From Trichomonas vaginalis G3 (taxonomy: Eukaryota; Parabasalia; Trichomonadida; Trichomonadidae), in contig NC_067207.1 in NCBI RefSeq assembly GCF_026262505.1, positions 16,584,082-16,648,081 of the forward strand: 64,000 bases of DNA, written 5' to 3'. Of this stretch, positions 18,926 to 27,824 are shown piece by piece. The first letter of the stretch is position 1; each line of letters begins with the position of its first letter. A model generated the notes under the pieces. That model did no database searches and was not told the origin of the DNA. It saw nothing but the letters and a program-made list of their open reading frames with translations. The position numbers and the translations under genes are program-made.

Positions 18926-20992
18926 TTAGTTCTGCATCACATAAGTTTTGTCTGCTTTCTTATCTAACATTGTTGGTAGTTCATATGCTTCAAAGTTTCT
19001 GGCATGACTTTCAATGTTCCTGCAACTCTTATCTAAACTGTTAAGAGTATCTTTTACGCTTGTACTTGGATTTTCTAATGGTGCACTTGAACCAAGGTCA
19101 AAGTTCAATATTATGTCGTCTGCTCTAACAGTAGTGAAGGATTTATGTGTATGGTTCTTGTCAGCTTTACTGTCTAATGTAGCTTGAAGTTCATTTATAT
19201 CGGAGATGTTGTGTTTATGAGATTTCAAAACTTTGTTCGTTGCTTCGAGTTCAACTTTGTCAGCTTTACTTTTAATAGCATCTTCAAACGTTATTTTTGC
19301 CTTAACTCTTAACATAAATCTTGGTTCAACTAATACACCGTTAACATTGAAAGTAGAGGCATAAATTTCACCGGTATAACCAAATGCTTCTGGTGCTTTA
19401 GCTACATCATACTGTACAGTACAGCTTATGTCATAACCTTTAGCACGAATGTATTTATATCTTCTTTCATTAACATTTTTTGTCTTCGCTTCATCACTTC
19501 GTGTTAAATATCCATGGTAGTCCGTTATAATCTGTTCGTCTGAAGTTATATAATGAACATGGTTCTTGTCCGCTTTACTATTTAATGTAGCTTGAAGTTC
19601 ATTTATATCGGAGATGTTGTGTTTATGAGATTTCAAAACTTTGTTCATTGCGTCAAGTTCATTTTTGTCCGCTTTACTATTTAATGTAGCTTGAAGTTCA
19701 TTTATATCGGAGATATTGTGTTTATGTTCTTTATCTGCTTTTTCGGCTAATTTCTCTTCTATCTCATTTATTTCAAGTTCATGCCTACCACCACCTCCCG
19801 AAGAAGTATTTTTCTTCAGCTCTTGAAGAACGTCCACTTCGCCATCTTTGGTGTCAATAATGAGACTTTGAGTTAAAACCTTTCCTGTCTTAATGGATGT
19901 TTGTAAAACTTCTTCTTCACCATGTTCGGGGTCATGGTCGTCATCATATCTTGTGAAATCAGAGATGTTGTCATACATTAAGCATATCTGTCTCAAAAGT
20001 TCTGCTATTTGAAACTGGAACGAAAGATATACAGAACTTTCATCATCTCCTAAAGTCAAGTCTGCTTTCTTAAGTATTTCTTGAATGTATGCAATGAGAA
20101 CAGAGTACCTTGGAAAATATTCGAACAATATTTCATTAGCTGTTGGTTTTGGTGGTTCTTTTGGAGTTTCTGTTGTTTCAGTTCCTTCTGTAGGTTCTGT
20201 TGGAGTTTCTGCATCTCTTGACTTCAATGCTCTTGCTCTCAAAGACCTAAATGTTAGAGCACCGGGTTTTACAAAGGACTTTATAAATGCTTTAATAGTT
20301 CCTGGTAAGTTATTGTTAGCATTAAGTAAGTTCCTTATGCTTCCATCATGTACGTCCATAGCACTATGTAAAAAATCTATACTTTTCTTGTAGTCAGCAA
20401 TAGACTGACTGTGATTTTTTAAAGATTTGTCAATACCTTTAAGCCAATCTTCATGCATGTCTGATACTGAGCCAAGAATATCATTTGCTTCCTTTAGTGT
20501 ATTTTGTGCTTGTCGTAAAGTATCCAATCCCGTACGTGCATTGTTTGCTATACGTCTTACAGTATCTATTTGACTCCTTGTTTCTTGCATCCAACCAGAT
20601 AAAGTTTTAATAGTATCCGAACCATTTGAAATGAAGTTCAAAGCATTTTTAACGTCATTTAAAGCTTCTTCACCAAGTACTGCCCATATCTTTCCGATTT
20701 GGTATTGAAGAACTCCATATGAAGCAGCTGTTAAACCAGTATTTATAAGGTCCCATATCCATGATTTAGCAGTTTTTCCATCCTTTCCATCCTTTCCATC
20801 CAAACCGTTTTCGCCTTGAGGTCCTTGTATTCCTTGTATTCCTTGTATTCCTTGTATTCCTTGTGGTCCTTGAGGTCCGGTGTCACCCTTCTCTCCTTTC
20901 AGTTCATCTTTATGTTCGTTATAATATTCTAATGTCATAAGGTGTACATCATTACTGCTACCAGCAACGCCGAGAATTTGTTTCTCATTCAT
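18926..20992 (-). CDS. Fibre stalk protein, collagen-like plus repeats, 688 aa
   Basis: Long structural protein. Residues about 33-75 are about 14 Gly-X-Y triplets (GEKGDTGPQGPQGIQG and on), a collagen-like stretch. A helical region (75-225) with coiled-coil character follows, then a Thr/Glu/Pro linker. The C-terminal half has repeats built on ISDINELQATLNSKADKN with HKH or HVH between them, as in phage tail fibres. The end, MLDKKADKTYVMQN, matches the KADKxYV modules of the Mav2 fibre. No enzyme motif. Probably a trimeric stalk; the frame is whole. Collagen-like triplets may vary by slippage (GIQ repeats). Confidence 0.75.
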   Translation of the reverse strand: MNEKQILGVAGSSNDVHLMTLEYYNEHKDELKGEKGDTGPQGPQGIQGIQGIQGIQGPQGENGLDGKDGKDGKTAKSWIWDLINTGLTAASYGVLQYQIGKIWAVLGEEALNDVKNALNFISNGSDTIKTLSGWMQETRSQIDTVRRIANNARTGLDTLRQAQNTLKEANDILGSVSDMHEDWLKGIDKSLKNHSQSIADYKKSIDFLHSAMDVHDGSIRNLLNANNNLPGTIKAFIKSFVKPGALTFRSLRARALKSRDAETPTEPTEGTETTETPKEPPKPTANEILFEYFPRYSVLIAYIQEILKKADLTLGDDESSVYLSFQFQIAELLRQICLMYDNISDFTRYDDDHDPEHGEEEVLQTSIKTGKVLTQSLIIDTKDGEVDVLQELKKNTSSGGGGRHELEINEIEEKLAEKADKEHKHNISDINELQATLNSKADKNELDAMNKVLKSHKHNISDINELQATLNSKADKNHVHYITSDEQIITDYHGYLTRSDEAKTKNVNERRYKYIRAKGYDISCTVQYDVAKAPEAFGYTGEIYASTFNVNGVLVEPRFMLRVKAKITFEDAIKSKADKVELEATNKVLKSHKHNISDINELQATLDSKADKNHTHKSFTTVRADDIILNFDLGSSAPLENPSTSVKDTLNSLDKSCRNIESHARNFEAYELPTMLDKKADKTYVMQN

Positions 20993-21003
20993 GACTAAAT
21001 TCT

Positions 21004-21314
21004 TTAGGCATTTAATGTTGTCGTCAATCGAAAGCTCTTTAACAATTCAATGAGAACATTTAATACTTTCACTAATGAGGCATCTACTGTAGAATTTATA
21101 TATTGCACCGTTCCATCATTTATGATAGGAACCTTGCTTGTTGTAATGAATGGGTCATAAGTGTTAAAAGTATCGAAATCAATGACTTTTTTAGTTTTTC
21201 CATCGTCAATGACTAAATCATTGCCTTTCAATGGTTAAAGTTGAGTTTTCGTTTACTAGTTCATGTGCTCTTCTTGCTTCATTTGTTTCATACGCATATG
21301 CAGCAATAGTCATA
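21004..21314 (-). pseudogene. Fibre base-like small gene, broken
   Basis: Starts MTIAAYAYETNEA near 21314 and runs to 21004, on the same strand just upstream of the fibre stalk gene. Similar to the N-terminus of the Mav2 fibre (TITYAIYAYNSKTAEQ; YGDLEIV against GNDLVID). About one break. Probably the virion-proximal part of the fibre in an intact element. Confidence 0.5.
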
Positions 21315-21330
21315 TTTTAATGAGAATAAA

Positions 21331-22094
21331 ATGTTGTTCTATTTGCAAAGTACAGACCCAAACGAATATGGAACAGTAAAGCTACAAACAAACTTAGGTC
21401 TACAGAATGAAGCACTTGCTTTCAGAGTTGTTGACTTCAATACTATCGCAACTTTTGTCATAACAGATGAAACAGATTTCATGGAGTTTGAAATAGATGA
21501 CAAAAGAAGTTTTATAACATTTCCTAACAGAGCAGAGTATAGAATAGATAAAATTGCTGGAGTCATAGATACTCTCATAAATGAAGAAACTATTAACAAC
21601 ATAGATGTCGAACTCTCTTCTGAGGGAACATTGAAGTTCAGTAGCAAGAAAGAGTTCAAGATAACACGAATGAGTCATAGAGTACAACTTCTTTTGGGAG
21701 CATACCATATGACATTTTTTGAAAAGTGTTGACAAAACGATTGAGATGAAATCTGTTTCCATACGTATGTTATGGTAATTGTTTGTACATTGAGTCTAAA
21801 ATAGCTAATGTCACAGGTATTTCAGGAGTTAATAGTAAAGGTTCAGTAGAATATAAATCCTTCTGTTATGCAGTCAATTCAATGTTCATTCCAAACGTTC
21901 CTGTCATAGCAACTCATTTAGGTAAATGGATTCGCATTAGTCCTCATAATTTGAAAGACATGCAATTCAGACTAGTTGACTTTCAGGGCGAGCCTGTAGA
22001 ACTGAAGGCACCAGTGCGAATGACTGTTGAAGTTGACTTTTTAGAAAATATTAAATGCAACAGCTTACAAGAGAACTCAGAGCTAAAAATATAA
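21331..22094 (+). pseudogene. Unknown virion-type gene, broken, shared with Mav2
   Basis: Beta-rich protein coding region divergent from the fibre set. Its end (SPHNLKDMQFRLVDFQGEPVEL) resembles SKDLSNIKFRITDLFDCDLEF at the end of the Mav2 gene 56855-57615, which also lies beside the fibre gene. About one break. Shared position and similarity suggest a conserved structural protein; its identity is unknown. Confidence 0.5.
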
Positions 22095-22329
22095 AGTATG
22101 AATGTTATGTATTAGGTTCGGTCATGAACTTTGGTTGTTGCTGTTTGATGAAACAAATGAATTAGTTATGTCAGTCAAGAGAACAGAAAAAGGCGTCAAA
22201 GGCGCCGAGCGCAAAGCGCTATATTGTGTTAGTGAAAACTGCACCAAGTCAATAAGATTAGGTTTGCATTATGAAGATGAGTTCGATACTGTTGAAGAAG
22301 TTTTGGATAGATATTACAAATTGCTTTAA
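22063..22329 (+). pseudogene. Small unknown gene, probably broken
   Basis: Overlaps the end of the preceding gene by about 30 bases, beginning MQQLTRELRAKNIKYECYV. The downstream part is a 75-codon frame ending EVLDRYYKLL. About one break. It contains a GC-rich hairpin, GGCGCCGAGCGCAAAGCGC. No family recognised. Confidence 0.4.
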
Positions 22330-22947
22330 GTTACTAAAACATATTTCAAGCAAAGTTTATATTCTGTTGAAAGTTTTGTATACTCGTTCGAATATTTATA
22401 CTTAAACTCAACTCCTGGAGTACCTGGTATTTCAATGATGCGGATGTTACCTATTTTTCATGAATGGTGGCGTTTGACCACAGCATTCGATTTCAGGGTC
22501 GAGATAGTCAATGACACATTGTTTCCCTGTTATTCGTGAGATAACATTTTCAAGGTCCTCCTTTGTTAGAATTATTTGGTTCTTGCTTATAAGATTTGTC
22601 AAAAGCTTCTTATCGTCTTGAGTAAAATTGTTTGGTATAACTGAAGAAGGTAATGGTCTACGTTATCTGAAGGATTTGTTTGAACATTTGTGTAAGGGTT
22701 GTCGTTGGCTTCTCTTGAAAGAATTTGGTCCAGTGGTGGTGGATACTCTAACTTAACATCTGATGTAGCGTTAGCGTTTGAAGCTGTGTTTAAATTCACG
22801 GATTTCAAGCTCTGGTTCTGGCTCTTTCAAACACTCCGAACTATAATTCTTTATGACAATATTGTTTGTCGTTCGTGAGTCAACATTTGATGTTGGTTCA
22901 ATTGGAACATTAACGGCACCAGCTAAGATGGATTTGCTTCTCATTTC
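22330..22947 (-). pseudogene. Unknown gene shared with Mav2, broken
   Basis: Starts MRSKSILAGAVNVP near 22947. Like the Mav2 protein 55729-56412 it has a basic start, a Pro-rich YPPPL stretch, a CCG motif and an EYK...L ending, so the two are probably homologous. About two or three breaks. No enzymatic motif is seen; function unknown. Confidence 0.5.
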
Positions 22948-22968
22948 ATATAGAATAAAACCTTTTAT

Positions 22969-23370
22969 ATGTATGAAATGAACAATATACTCGACAAGGG
23001 TTTGAATGTAAAGCTAACGAATGAAAATATTGTTGAATTCACTGAGACAGGAGCTGTGTATAAAGATGTAGAACTACTGAACAAAAGAGCTAAGGGAAGA
23101 AGCAGGAACATGAACAAAGGGTGGAAGCCTATAAAAATTTATGTCAATGATGGCTCAGGAGGTTCAAACATAAAGTATGCAGAAAGTTATAGAGTTTATG
23201 CTCTCAAAGGTGAAAAGCTTCATTTAAGAACAGCTATTCTAACGCATATCCTCAAAAGTTAACGGATGGGAAGTGGATGATATGAATGACAGCAAAAATA
23301 TTAACAGAAATGGCGACAGAGATGCATGGAATTTGTTTACCATCAGTCAATTGAAGGTTAAACTTTAAAA
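22969..23370 (+). pseudogene. Unknown gene, DNA/structural, broken
   Basis: Starts near MYEMNNILDKGLNVKL. The middle (KGWKPIKIYVNDGSGG...YAESYRVYAL) resembles NEVFVTDGQGNIKVINGYKL in the Mav2 protein 54890-55645. About one break. It is convergent with the ATPase gene. Function unknown; in Mav2 the counterpart follows the ATPase gene directly. Confidence 0.4.
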
Positions 23371-24252
23371 CAATGTTGGTCGTTCCCATGGAATATTTTT
23401 GACTTTAATGGTATTAGTCATGATATGAATCTCAAGGTATGAACGAGGAGAGATGAGAGACTTATATGCTTCCCAAATTTCTTCAAAAGGTAATGTTATA
23501 CCTGAATGTTTCCAAATGAGTTCAATATCATAACGTGAGAAACCTTGAAAGATAACGAAGTCAGTTATGAGACGTTTTATGTTTAAAGCAAGGAAACGCC
23601 ATGTTTGCATAAGTATTGCTACAGTTAAATGGTAATGTCTGACTTTAGTTATGATGTTAGCTAATGGTGAGTCAGGCTTTGACACTAAACCTTTTCCGGC
23701 GAAGTCGTCACAAACGAGCAGAGTATTTGAAGGATACTTTTTGAAGGGGTATTTTGAAAGTTTTGACAGAATGTAGTTTGTCAGTCGTTTATATCGTAAA
23801 CTCCTGAGTATTGACGTAAGTGGTGTTTGTCAATAATTCTTTCCATCTCTTCTGAAGTCTTTTGCATTCCTGACTGTATGAACTCTACAATAGCATAATA
23901 TTTTCTCTTACGTCGAATGTAACGTTGAAGAAATTCAATGAGTTCGCTATCTGGAACTTTAACGACAGAGGCTTGAACTTTTGACATAAATGTTTTTCGC
24001 TGTTGAGTCCATAGAGTCTGAAGTTGCTGATATAATGATTTGGTCATAGTAAGAGTCGTTTCCTAAACGCTCTGTTATGAGTATATGACGAATGAGGTTG
24101 AATGTCTTACCTGAACCCATCTTTCCACAATAGAAATACACACCATTTGAACAGAACTCATAGTCCTTACTGAAAGGAAGAATGAGAGAACTGTTGAGCT
24201 TTTCACTGCTTTCATTCATGTCTTCATCTACGTCATGTATTAAATGCTTCAT
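23365..24252 (-). pseudogene. FtsK/HerA-type packaging ATPase (fossil, broken)
   Basis: Walker A is GKMGSGKT near the N-terminus and Walker B is the LLVCDD region. An HYHLTVAILMQTWRFL block follows, typical of Polinton and NCLDV genome-packaging ATPases (the sensor region after Walker B), then GFSRYDIELIWKHSG. Size of about 295 codons fits the family. About two breaks. In an intact element it would pump DNA into the capsid. The Mav2 counterpart is at 53882-54709. Confidence 0.75.
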
Positions 24253-24268
24253 TTTATCTTCATTAAAA

Positions 24269-25150
24269 ATGCAAGTCAGAAATATTCAGAACATAGCACC
24301 GAGTCTAACTGACAAGAGTATAAAGATATACTATGAACACGTTATGATGAAACCTACCAAAATTCAAGAAAGTCAGTATACTTATGAATATCCAAGACAC
24401 TGGGTAGAGTATGTAGGAGGTGAGAAAGCTATTGAAATAAGACAGGTTCGAAGTATTCCAGCAGGAAGAACAATATTATTGAAGAACTTTAATGTTTTGA
24501 GGTATAATGATGAAACAAAGAAGCAAGATAGTTTTCCTGTTGCTGTGTATGTGAACCTAGACACAGGAGATGACATGAAAGTTTTTAATACAAAGCTTCA
24601 AACGGTAGTGAGAGAACAACTTACTGCGGAAGGACATCCATTACCTTCAGAAGTTACCATAGCATATAATTTTGAAACAAACTCAATAGATTTTAAAGTC
24701 GTCTCTGCAAAGAAGTCAGGTTTTACATTTAATGAAGCAGATGTATATTCGAATGAAAACTTCAAAGCTATTGCATGGTTAGATAATGACGATTGCTTTA
24801 AGAAAATATTTAAATTCAGTGACTCAACGATGTCAATAGATGACCTTCGTGGAATGTTACCATCGACGTTTACAGTAGAAGGTTCAGCAGGATTGCTTAC
24901 AAGATTGTCAATTGGTGGTATTTGGTCTCGTGAGAACATTGTTATAAAATCCAGTATAAGTGAATTTGCTGAAGAATCTATATTATGTCTTTCAAACTAC
25001 ATGTATTCGCCGCCGAAGCATTATAGTATAACAAACTTTGTCAGTAAGTTTAACATAAGACTTGTTGAACCTTCTTCAATGAAAGATGTTGTGCTACCTA
25101 AAGATGGAAAGGATGGACTCATTATTGAGATGATTTTAATAGCATATTAA
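24269..25150 (+). CDS. 293-aa virion-type protein, possible minor capsid
   Basis: Start chosen at MQVRNIQNIAPS (24269), which follows a TTTTATCTTCATT leader; the longer upstream frame would overlap the ATPase gene. Beta-rich, soluble, no catalytic motif. The N-terminal YEYPRHWVEYVGGEKAIEI pattern echoes the 285-aa protein at 5826. Together with the next two genes it forms a tight same-strand set that ends in the TIR. It is a candidate penton or other structural protein by composition and neighbours only. The frame is whole. Confidence 0.55.
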   Translation: MQVRNIQNIAPSLTDKSIKIYYEHVMMKPTKIQESQYTYEYPRHWVEYVGGEKAIEIRQVRSIPAGRTILLKNFNVLRYNDETKKQDSFPVAVYVNLDTGDDMKVFNTKLQTVVREQLTAEGHPLPSEVTIAYNFETNSIDFKVVSAKKSGFTFNEADVYSNENFKAIAWLDNDDCFKKIFKFSDSTMSIDDLRGMLPSTFTVEGSAGLLTRLSIGGIWSRENIVIKSSISEFAEESILCLSNYMYSPPKHYSITNFVSKFNIRLVEPSSMKDVVLPKDGKDGLIIEMILIAY

Positions 25151-25348
25151 ATGAGCTTGTTTTTAAAGGTCATTCATGATGAAATAACTGTTGTAGAAGA
25201 TGTTAGCAATTGTTCAGACATTTTGAAGCGTATAGATGAGATAAGAAAGAAGTTTATGAATGAGAATGTTTATGTTTCATTGACTTTCTCCAGTAAAGAG
25301 AACTTTTATGAGATAATATTGAAGAGAGATGATTTTAATATGGTGTAA
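25151..25348 (+). CDS. Unknown 65-aa protein
   Basis: Its ATG directly abuts the stop of the preceding gene and its stop directly abuts the next ATG, so the three genes are probably read from one transcript or each from promoters inside its neighbour. Mixed alpha/beta composition. No motif recognised. Confidence 0.6.
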   Translation: MSLFLKVIHDEITVVEDVSNCSDILKRIDEIRKKFMNENVYVSLTFSSKENFYEIILKRDDFNMV

Positions 25349-25885
25349 ATGGTAGCTTGGGCAGCTTTAGGCGCAATGGGAACAAAAGCATTAGCATTTG
25401 GAGCAAAAGCACTTGGGGCTTATGACGCAGTAAATAAAATGAGTGGAGGAAGGGTTTCGAAGACATTAGATGCAAATAAAGGGAAGATTGGAGGCTGGGT
25501 TGCAAAGAAGTTAAGATTAAATAAAATAGGGCTCATAAATAAAGCATCCAATTTGGTTGCGACTGAGTCAGAAAATGCTTTAGGAAAGGACGATGAGTTT
25601 GCAAAACACGCAAAAGACTTTAATGACCAGATGAAAGGTGAAACAATGCATTTAAATAGAGTCGATGGAACTAAAGAAAATGTTTCTTCTCCACAACTTC
25701 CACCAGCAGTTCTTCCGTATGGTCCCTATGGAATGTATGGAAACCCTTACGAAAGACCATTTGACCCATTGACTGGTGGAAGTAACTGGTATCATTACGG
25801 ACGAAGAAGAAAGGCAGTCAAGTTGGAGACAGACGTGAAGAAAGCAACTAAAAAGAAACCAAGGAAGAGAGTTATAAAGCAATGA
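25349..25885 (+). CDS. Membrane-active/basic virion-type protein, 178 aa
   Basis: N-terminus is Ala/Gly-rich and amphipathic (MVAWAALGAMGTKALAFGAK), like the membrane-lytic N-termini of adenovirus pVI-type proteins found in Polintons. A Pro/Tyr/Gly-rich middle (VLPYGPYGMYGNPYERP) and a strongly basic tail (KKATKKKPRKRVIKQ) that could bind DNA follow. It resembles in type the two MAAGFFKKLWD proteins of Mav2. The final codons lie inside the right TIR and are also present at the left end. pVI-like is inference from composition. Confidence 0.55.
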   Translation: MVAWAALGAMGTKALAFGAKALGAYDAVNKMSGGRVSKTLDANKGKIGGWVAKKLRLNKIGLINKASNLVATESENALGKDDEFAKHAKDFNDQMKGETMHLNRVDGTKENVSSPQLPPAVLPYGPYGMYGNPYERPFDPLTGGSNWYHYGRRRKAVKLETDVKKATKKKPRKRVIKQ

Positions 25886-25894
25886 ATTCAACAG

Positions 25895-25953
25895 GTTAGA
25901 AATGAGGTTAGAAAACGTGTTAGATCTAACATTCTAACATAAACATTATTTTT
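25895..25953. repeat. Type-A five-box arm in right Mav1 TIR
   Basis: Reverse complement of 2598-2656, with the AAAAATAATGTTTA end facing outward. It lies nine bases after the stop codon of the gene at 25349-25885. Confidence 0.85.
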
Positions 25954-26041
25954 GTGCTATGTTTTCATACGTGTGAGGGTGGTGATATCATTTATTTTTA
26001 AGTTTATTTTTATATTTTATTTTTATTTTATTTGGATGTAA

Positions 26042-26326
26042 ATGACAGAACAAAAGCAACTCATACAAATCAAAACATATAACAAACATACATTTAAACA
26101 TTTATTCTTCCTTCCTGAGCATAACATGTTCTTTCAAATACATCCGAGACCAGTTGACTTTTCATTGACTGTGTATAAAGATAGAAATAGTTATATCATT
26201 AAACCATACGATGACGAAGGTAAGTTATGTAAATTGTACGTTAAGAAGTTAGAGAAAGTTTATGGCTTCAAGTATGACTACAATAGGGTTAACACTGATG
26301 ATGAAGATATTGAGGAAAATTTATGA
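26042..26326 (+). CDS. TIR-borne 94-aa protein, right copy
   Basis: Second copy of the gene at 2223-2507, in the right TIR and pointing outward to the right tip. The predicted protein is the same: MTEQKQLIQIKTYNKH start, acidic end. The T-rich leader before the ATG is also conserved. Function unknown. Confidence 0.75.
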   Translation: MTEQKQLIQIKTYNKHTFKHLFFLPEHNMFFQIHPRPVDFSLTVYKDRNSYIIKPYDDEGKLCKLYVKKLEKVYGFKYDYNRVNTDDEDIEENL

Positions 26327-26563
26327 GAACATTAGTGAAGTCGTTAATGAGAATGATAGTGAGAACGTTTATTTTTACATTAGTGAGCTCGTTAGTGAAG
26401 TGAAGTGAGTGGCTTTGTAAATATTTAAGGTTAAGTTAGTGTTGTCGTTTGATTTGTAAAATATACGTTAACGGTTTTGTAAATATTTAAAGTTATGTTG
26501 GGTAAGGTTATGTTGAGTAAGGTGGAACGCAGTGCCGCCGTACCCAACATAACCATACTAACT

Positions 26564-26568
26564 GGAGT
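26564..26568. repeat. Mav1 target-site duplication, right copy
   Basis: GGAGT, matching 1981-1985, directly after the right tip CCATACTAACT. MULE transposase sequence resumes here. Confidence 0.85.
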
Positions 26569-27005
26569 TGCTCGACACAGATTCAACAGCATCTCAATAC
26601 TTTAACAGACAATGGCGTTACAACATATCAAGATGGATTGCTCGTGACAGGCGTGAAGGCGACGCAACTAACAATATTGCCGAAGCTCATTTTAGAACAC
26701 TCAAACATGACTATTTTCCTGATCGAAAAAATCTCAGAATTGATGATGTTATTATAGAAATTTATACAAAAGTGATACCATCTTTCGTTATCAAACTCAA
26801 AATTGATCAAAATCCAGCAGATGACCGTGTTATTAGGATCATGGAAAAAGCAACTAACGCAGAAATTGATGTAAAAAGACAAAGAAAAATCGAGAGTATT
26901 TCAATGCTCAATAGATTCCTCAATGCTGTTAGTGATGACTCAATAGATCCCACTAAAATATATCCTACCTTGAAAGTATTATTACAAAGAACTCATTTTA
27001 TTTAA
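26569..27005 (+). CDS. MULE transposase, C-terminal part (interrupted)
   Basis: Downstream part of the transposase gene begun at 974-1985, displaced by the Maverick. It carries the MULE pattern NNIAEAHFRTLKHDYF, where the Glu is the third catalytic acid in this family, then a charged helical tail ending RTHFI. No start codon is needed because the true start lies in the left part; on its own it is probably not expressed. Its frame is open to the stop, so the Maverick insertion is the only visible damage to this transposase. Confidence 0.8.
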
Positions 27006-27009
27006 TTTT

Positions 27010-27755
27010 GATTTTAATTTTAGATTAAATTATTAAATTTTAATTCTTTATTTTTTAGGATTGTTAGCTTTGTAAGATTGCTTTCTCACAAGAGAAAACA
27101 AGTATAAGGTTTAAGCTGTATGTATTAAAGTTATAAATATTTGATTTTAAAAAAAATCAAGATTTTAAACTTTAAAGGTATTAATTATGATTATCTTTCT
27201 TTAGCTTTGCATGCTGTATGCTACTTTCGGAAACTGCTCTATTGTATTAGAATGTTTTTAAATTTTGCACCTAAAAATGCGTAATATTAAAAATTAAGGT
27301 ATTAATTATGATTATCTTTCTTTAGCTTTGCATGCTGTATGCTACTTTCGGAAACTGCTCTATTGTATTAGAATGTTTTTAAATTTGGCACCTAAAAATG
27401 CGTAATATTAAAAATTAAGGTATTAATTATGATTATCTTTCTTTAGCTTTGCATGCTGTATGCTACTTTCGGAAACTGCTCTATTGTATTAGAATGTTTT
27501 TAAATTTGGCACCTAAAAATGCGTAATATTAAAAATTAAGGTATTAATTATGATTATCTTTCTTTAGCTTTACATGCTGTATGCTACTTTTGGAAACTGC
27601 TCTATTGTATTAGAATGTTTTTAAATTTTGCACCTAAAAATGCGTAATATTAAAAATTAAGGTATTAATTATGATTATCTTTCTTTAGCTTTACATGCTG
27701 TATGCTACTTTTGTCTTTGAGACATTCCATGATTTAAGTTAAGAAGCTTTAAAAA
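27010..27755. repeat. MULE right subterminal repeat with 121-bp tandem units
   Basis: Reverse complement of the left arm (430-800), expanded. About four and a half copies of a 121-bp unit start with GGTATTAATTATGATTATC at roughly 27177, 27298, 27419, 27540 and 27661. Units differ by single bases (for example GCATGCTGTATG against ACATGCTGTATG). The array ends in CTTTGAGACATTCCATGATT, which pairs with the left arm near 455-475. Confidence 0.85.
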
Positions 27756-27824
27756 AAAAGCAAAAAAAAAAGTGTAATAAAATAAAAAAATTTTTAGTAT
27801 CGATAATCTGAAATATGTTGTTTA

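Larger units (their letters stand above)
1986..26563. mobile_element. Maverick/Polinton element 1 (Mav1), complete ends
   Basis: About 24.6 kb between perfect-looking terminal inverted repeats and a 5-bp target duplication. Parts from left: TIR gene, small genes, major capsid gene, charged protein, virion-type protein, polymerase B, KilA-N gene, duplicated region with gene cassettes, integrase, fibre genes, unknown genes, packaging ATPase, virion-type protein, membrane-active small protein, TIR gene. The structure is whole, but the element looks partly decayed: several genes read intact and roughly six to eight are broken, capsid, polymerase and ATPase among them. The TIRs differ only by about three indel bases over about 705, so the insertion looks young. 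Confidence 0.92.
25861..26563. repeat. Mav1 right terminal inverted repeat
   Basis: 703 bp, mirror of 1986-2691. It starts inside the 3' end of the basic-tailed gene 25349-25885, then holds the five-box arm (25895-25953), the second copy of the 94-codon gene and the tip CCATACTAACT before GGAGT. Confidence 0.92.
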
